Part shown: positions 40,932-43,624 of the stretch, piece after piece | Numbering within the stretch: the stretch's first letter is position 1 | Layout of the letters: each line of letters starts with the position of its first letter | NCBI GenBank assembly: GCA_003599575.1 | Contig: QZKV01000128.1 | Coordinates: 1-43,624 of the forward strand | DNA: 43,624 nucleotides | Origin: Desulfobacteraceae bacterium | GTDB taxonomy: Bacteria; Desulfobacterota; Desulfobacteria; Desulfobacterales; Desulfosarcinaceae | Direction of reading: 5' to 3' | Program-made: the position numbers and the translations under genes | The notes under the pieces: model-generated | The model's input: the letters and a program-made list of their open reading frames with translations, nothing else | Told to the model about the DNA's origin: nothing | The model's database searches: none

Positions 40932-41297
40932 TCAGTGTGTTGTTTGTTGCGCCTGCTCGTCGCCTTCGGGGGTGGTTGAGCAAGTTCCTACAGCCGGGGC
41001 TGATTGCTCCTCATACTCAGCGATTCTTTTCCCTATTTTCATCGCCCTTACCCCAAAAACCGTAACTGCAAAGATCAGAACGGTACCAACGATATCCAGC
41101 TGATTTATGCCATTCGCTGCAAGGCCTTTGATCCAGAGCGAAATGCCCACCAACGCAAATCCTAGAAGAAAAGGGCAATGAAAATCTATCCATCCGTCCG
41201 ATGCCCACTTTGGTTTTTTCGGATTGCGTCCACCGAGCAGCGTGATACAAAACCAGAAAACAGACAGCGAAATAAACACCGACCCGATTACAACCAT
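40932..41297 (-). CDS. Small three-helix membrane protein
   Basis: 121 residues with three hydrophobic segments: VVIGSVFISLSVFWFCITLL, PFLLGFALVGISLWIKGLA, and QLDIVGTVLIFAVTVFGVRA, followed by a charged soluble tail (GKRIAEYEEQSAPAVG and a Glu/Gln-rich end). I do not recognise the family. AAGGAGG about 9 nt before the ATG gives a secure start at 41297. It lies between cassette B and the PAS-antiporter on the same strand, so it may belong to the same transport unit; cassette A has no counterpart. Confidence 0.72.
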   Translation of the reverse strand: MVVIGSVFISLSVFWFCITLLGGRNPKKPKWASDGWIDFHCPFLLGFALVGISLWIKGLAANGINQLDIVGTVLIFAVTVFGVRAMKIGKRIAEYEEQSAPAVGTCSTTPEGDEQAQQTTH

Positions 41298-41440
41298 CTT
41301 TGAGACCCTCCTTATGGAAACTGGCCAAAAGCAGTGCCATACATCCTTTTTGATTCAATAAAGCGGTATCCCGGGATAATTAGGCGCAAATCCCCAATCG
41401 AACAAAACAAACCCGGAATTCTCCAATACTGGAAACTGTT

Positions 41441-41623
41441 TTAGGCTAAATATTTTTCATACAGCCAGAACATCAGAAAAATGATTCCGAAAACCGCAAA
41501 CAATTTTACTCCGAAAATGATTTGATCGCGCAGTGTGATTGCCTTTGGCGAATGGTCAATTTCCGGCTCCTTGGGGGGTCGGCTATCGTCAACGTCCGGC
41601 GCTTCTACTCGTTTTTTTCGCAT
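41441..41623 (-). CDS. Single-pass membrane protein, cassette copy B
   Basis: 60 residues: a charged N-terminal region (KKRVEAPDVDDSRPPKEPE), then AITLRDQIIFGVKLFAVFG and the membrane helix ending IIFLMFWLYEKYLA at the stop. It is a homologue of the protein at 31550-31867, sharing RDQI-x-F...KL-x-A...G-x-IFL...WL-x-EKY. The copy B form is compact and looks intact. GGAG lies 6 nt before the ATG at 41623; an in-frame ATG at 41662 would add 13 residues (MRQGCLWC...), and a similar upstream ATG exists in copy A. Second gene of the cassette, 92 nt after the exported-protein gene. Function unknown. Confidence 0.7.
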   Translation of the reverse strand: MRKKRVEAPDVDDSRPPKEPEIDHSPKAITLRDQIIFGVKLFAVFGIIFLMFWLYEKYLA

Positions 41624-41715
41624 ATTCACTCCATGCATGCACCACAGGCACCCTTGACGCATAGGAGTGCCTTGGGCTTGAGCCGCAACTCAAACGAGGA
41701 TGATCACAACTGATT

Positions 41716-42117
41716 TTATTGGTAGAAAGGAGGTTCTCGGATGGGAATTGCCGTGCGGTCTGCACAGTGCGTGAATCTGGCGTTGTAGTCTGTAGAAAAG
41801 GCTGAGGATTCTCTGGTACAATCGAACTGGATTTGCCCGAGAATCAATGCAGGTTTTGATAGTCCATCGAAGGAATTGAAGTTGGCCCGTCCATCGAGAG
41901 TGTGGGTTGGGACCACACAACCCGAAATGGCATGGGTGAAGAGTACCGTCTTTTGGCTTACCCCGGTTTTTTGCACGCCCGCTGACAATTGGGCATTCGT
42001 AACTACTGGCAACAGACAGAGCACCAACAGCAGAGAAATGGCAAGCCGTGACTTATTCTTAATGGCAGGCATTATTGGGCTTCCCGAAAATGCAACTATT
42101 GGTGATATTGCTCGCAT
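41716..42117 (-). CDS. Small exported protein, cassette copy B
   Basis: 133 residues. After MRAISPIVAF... a signal peptide is evident around residues 22-42 (SRLAISLLLVLCLLPVVTNA, cleavage near NAQ). The mature part of about 90 residues has three Cys (in SGCVVP, FDCT and THCADR) and ends EPPFYQ. It is homologous to the protein at 31103-31453. The start at 42117 is supported by AGGAGGT 9 nt upstream; an internal ATG at 42072 (MPAIKNKSR) would give a shorter signal peptide. The upstream region separates it from a divergent tyrosine recombinase and carries palindromic repeats. No known family recognised; location is probably periplasmic or extracellular. Confidence 0.75.
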   Translation of the reverse strand: MRAISPIVAFSGSPIMPAIKNKSRLAISLLLVLCLLPVVTNAQLSAGVQKTGVSQKTVLFTHAISGCVVPTHTLDGRANFNSFDGLSKPALILGQIQFDCTRESSAFSTDYNARFTHCADRTAIPIREPPFYQ

Positions 42118-42343
42118 CCTATCCGGACCTCCTGGATGCAAAATTCGAATGGTTTTTATAACACAGCAAATATAATGCCACAAGAGGTCCAGAGAAATTT
42201 TTCCGATATCGGCTGGCTCTGCATTTTCCCAGCCCTTCAAGAAAACTCCCTTGCGCTCTTCCCCGGCCTGCTCCTTGAACTGAGCAGCAGCCTTGCCCAA
42301 AGAGCGGAGTTCGAAGGTGAAACCCAGTTTTTGAGTTCCACGA

Positions 42344-42494
42344 ACTGGTTAACTAACATTGAAAAGTTAACCAGTGAACTCCTTAAGCATACTCAATGAA
42401 ATCTTTATGTTATCTCAATATCAACCCAATACCATCAAAATTCCCATTGACAACTGGTTAAGTTTTATGATTGTAAGCCGATAAAGTTAACAAG
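42344..42494. repeat. Cluster of AACTGGTTAAnT motifs upstream of a tyrosine recombinase
   Basis: ACTGGTTAACT (42344-42354) and AGTTAACCAGT (42365-42375) form a perfect 11-bp inverted repeat with a 10-nt spacer. A further direct copy, AACTGGTTAAGTT, is at 42452-42464, and a partial one, AAAGTTAACAAG, at about 42484-42494, just before the integrase ribosome site. This layout suits recombinase core or arm sites, or operators for the recombinase gene. No gene occupies 42118-42523. Confidence 0.7.
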
Positions 42495-42523
42495 CACCCA
42501 CAACCCAACAGGAGGCCAATACA

Positions 42524-43117
42524 ATGCAGAAGGGTCAGAATCTCAATCATCCGACAAAGGGCAGCACCATCAGGGTTGAACCAATCAAAGAGACAAAGGA
42601 CATAAAATCCATCAAGAAACTGCTCCAGGACAATCCCCGTGATCTCTGCCTGTTTACCTTGGGTATCAATTCAAACCTCCGGGCATCAGATCTGCTGAGC
42701 ATCAAGGCCGGTCAAGTCAGAGGGATGAAGCCTGGTGATGAGCTCGTGCTGAAGGAGAAGAAGACCGGTAAGCATCGAAGGATCACCATCAACAAGGCCG
42801 TAATAGCCTCTATACAGGGACTTCTCAGCTCCAGGGCATACCTGGATGCCGGCCTTTTATTTACAGGGCAGAGAGGCCCGCTGACGGTCCCGAGCGTGAA
42901 CCGGATGGTCAAGCAATGGTGCAAGGCCATCAATCTGAAGGGGAATTATGGGAGCCACACCCTGAGGAAGACCTTCGGTTATCATCAGCGGGTCACCTTC
43001 GGCAGAGGTATCCCGGAACTCATGACCGTGTTCAACCACAGCAGCCAGAGGCAGACGCTTGATTACCTGTGCGTCCAGCCGGAAGAAGTCAGAAGCATCT
43101 ATGAGAATGAGCTGTAG
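42524..43117 (+). CDS. Minimal tyrosine recombinase/integrase
   Basis: 197 residues, essentially only a catalytic domain. Active-site residues are in order: Arg53 in NLRASDLL, Lys in KKTGKHRRI (80-86), His145 and Arg148 in HTLRKTFGYH, His172 in FNHSS, and the nucleophile Tyr181 in LDYL. The arm-binding and core-binding N-terminal domains of phage or XerC-type enzymes (usually 300 or more residues in all) are missing, replaced by a 30-residue lead. Small integrases of this type occur in many Gram-negative genomes, often alone or near mobile islands. GGAGG lies 7 nt before the ATG. It is divergent from cassette B, with repeated palindromic motifs between. Confidence 0.88.
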   Translation: MQKGQNLNHPTKGSTIRVEPIKETKDIKSIKKLLQDNPRDLCLFTLGINSNLRASDLLSIKAGQVRGMKPGDELVLKEKKTGKHRRITINKAVIASIQGLLSSRAYLDAGLLFTGQRGPLTVPSVNRMVKQWCKAINLKGNYGSHTLRKTFGYHQRVTFGRGIPELMTVFNHSSQRQTLDYLCVQPEEVRSIYENEL

Positions 43118-43624
43118 CCCACTGGTATTAGGGATTGTGGACCCAACAGCGCCAGGCAATACAAAGGTATGGACCATGGAAGGAAGGAGCGGGAATGCTG
43201 ATAAGGCTTTCCGGTGGGCTTGCCGGCAGGCTGACTGAGGGGCTGACTCCTGTGTGAACTCAAAAGCGTCCTCCCCTGCCCTCTGCAATGAGGAACGGAA
43301 CCAGGATGCTGAGAGTCAGCAAGGAGGGTGGCATGGGGGGAACTTCCCCGGCCGTGACGTTAAATAGGGGTTCAGAAATTTGTGATGGAAAAAATTTATG
43401 TGCGCGAATTCTTCTTTATTTATCAACATCAAAAAAGCCTTTCAGCTTAGAGCTTCTTATATGCACTTTTTTAATCTCAGGCCCAGCAAGGCCGGTGTTT
43501 ATTGTGTCGGACCCTTCAGATGAGCTGTAGAAAACCAGATTAAAACAGCAACTACCCCGCCGTTATTTTCAGATTAGTTTGACAAACAAATAGGGATTAT
43601 CGAATTAAATGGCCCCTTGCGGAA
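43118..43624. other. Terminal region with no supported gene
   Basis: About 500 bases after the integrase. Frames on both strands (43288-43530 plus, 42857-43288 minus) lack ribosome sites and recognisable content. The first half is GC-rich, the second half AT-rich; the switch near 43370 may mark an element edge. Confidence 0.35.

Noticed and set aside
42136..42399. 87-codon plus-strand frame before the integrase
   Set aside because: It lies over the leader of cassette B on the other strand and over the palindromic motifs; no ribosome site and no similarity.
1..43624. CRISPR array, tRNA or rRNA genes
   Set aside because: No regularly spaced identical repeats, cloverleaf-like segments or rRNA signatures were noticed by eye. 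A tRNAscan or Infernal run would be needed to exclude small RNAs fully.

Overview
The window reads as a chromosomal segment of a Gram-negative, probably anaerobic or sediment-dwelling bacterium, most likely a Desulfobacterota (deltaproteobacterial) relative. This is an inference. It rests on the minor-pilin/PilY1 operon, an OtsB1-type trehalose fusion, exosortase-type hydrolases, remnants of a Na+-pumping decarboxylase, Shine-Dalgarno sites of the GGAGG type, and fairly GC-rich coding sequence. No rRNA, tRNA or CRISPR array was seen.

Region 1 (1-21.8 kb) is an ordinary 'stress and envelope' region of mostly intact single genes. It holds an SDR oxidoreductase, an AI-2E-type permease, a CsbD-like protein, a YihY/BrkB membrane protein, a DUF4112 protein, a nicotinamidase-like hydrolase, a 1351-residue fusion (HAD phosphatase/mutase + trehalose-6-phosphate phosphatase + GH65), and a universal stress protein. 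These are followed by an EEP nuclease/phosphatase coupled to a VTT membrane protein, two response regulators, a P2-type cation ATPase, an M50 protease with CBS domains, a small anchored Asp-box protein, and a coupled pair of alpha/beta hydrolases whose nucleophile positions carry Cys and Arg.

Region 2 (21.8-29.3 kb, minus strand) is one five-gene operon, fimT/fimU-pilW-pilV-pilX-pilY1, ending in a strong intrinsic terminator. It encodes the minor pilins and the PilY1 tip adhesin of a type IV pilus. Three of the five proteins carry Asp-rich, calcium-loop-like segments.

Region 3 (29.3-43.6 kb) is a decayed, recombining ion-transport region. It contains a simple-sequence hairpin, a frameshifted transposase remnant abutting a shattered C-terminus of the K+ transporter Kup, frameshifted oadG and internally deleted oadB pseudogenes, a broken PAS/HisKA_3 sensor kinase, and fragments of a CheR/CheB-type PAS protein and a response regulator. 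Among the debris are intact transporters: an ArsB/NhaD-superfamily permease, a Pit phosphate transporter with a PhoU-like tail, and an NhaD-type Na+/H+ antiporter with a PAS domain inserted in its central loop.

The most interesting signal is a two-gene cassette present twice in region 3. Each copy encodes a small exported cysteine-containing protein followed by a single-pass membrane protein with a conserved RDQI...EKY segment. Copy A (31.1-31.9 kb, plus) lies just upstream of the ArsB/NhaD-type permease. Copy B (41.4-42.1 kb, minus) lies upstream of a 3-TM protein and the PAS-NhaD antiporter. Gene order relative to transcription and part of the leader are the same in both. I do not recognise either family and propose it as an accessory module of Na+/anion transporters. 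Copy B is divergent from a minimal tyrosine recombinase whose upstream region carries several copies of an AACTGGTTAAnT palindromic motif.
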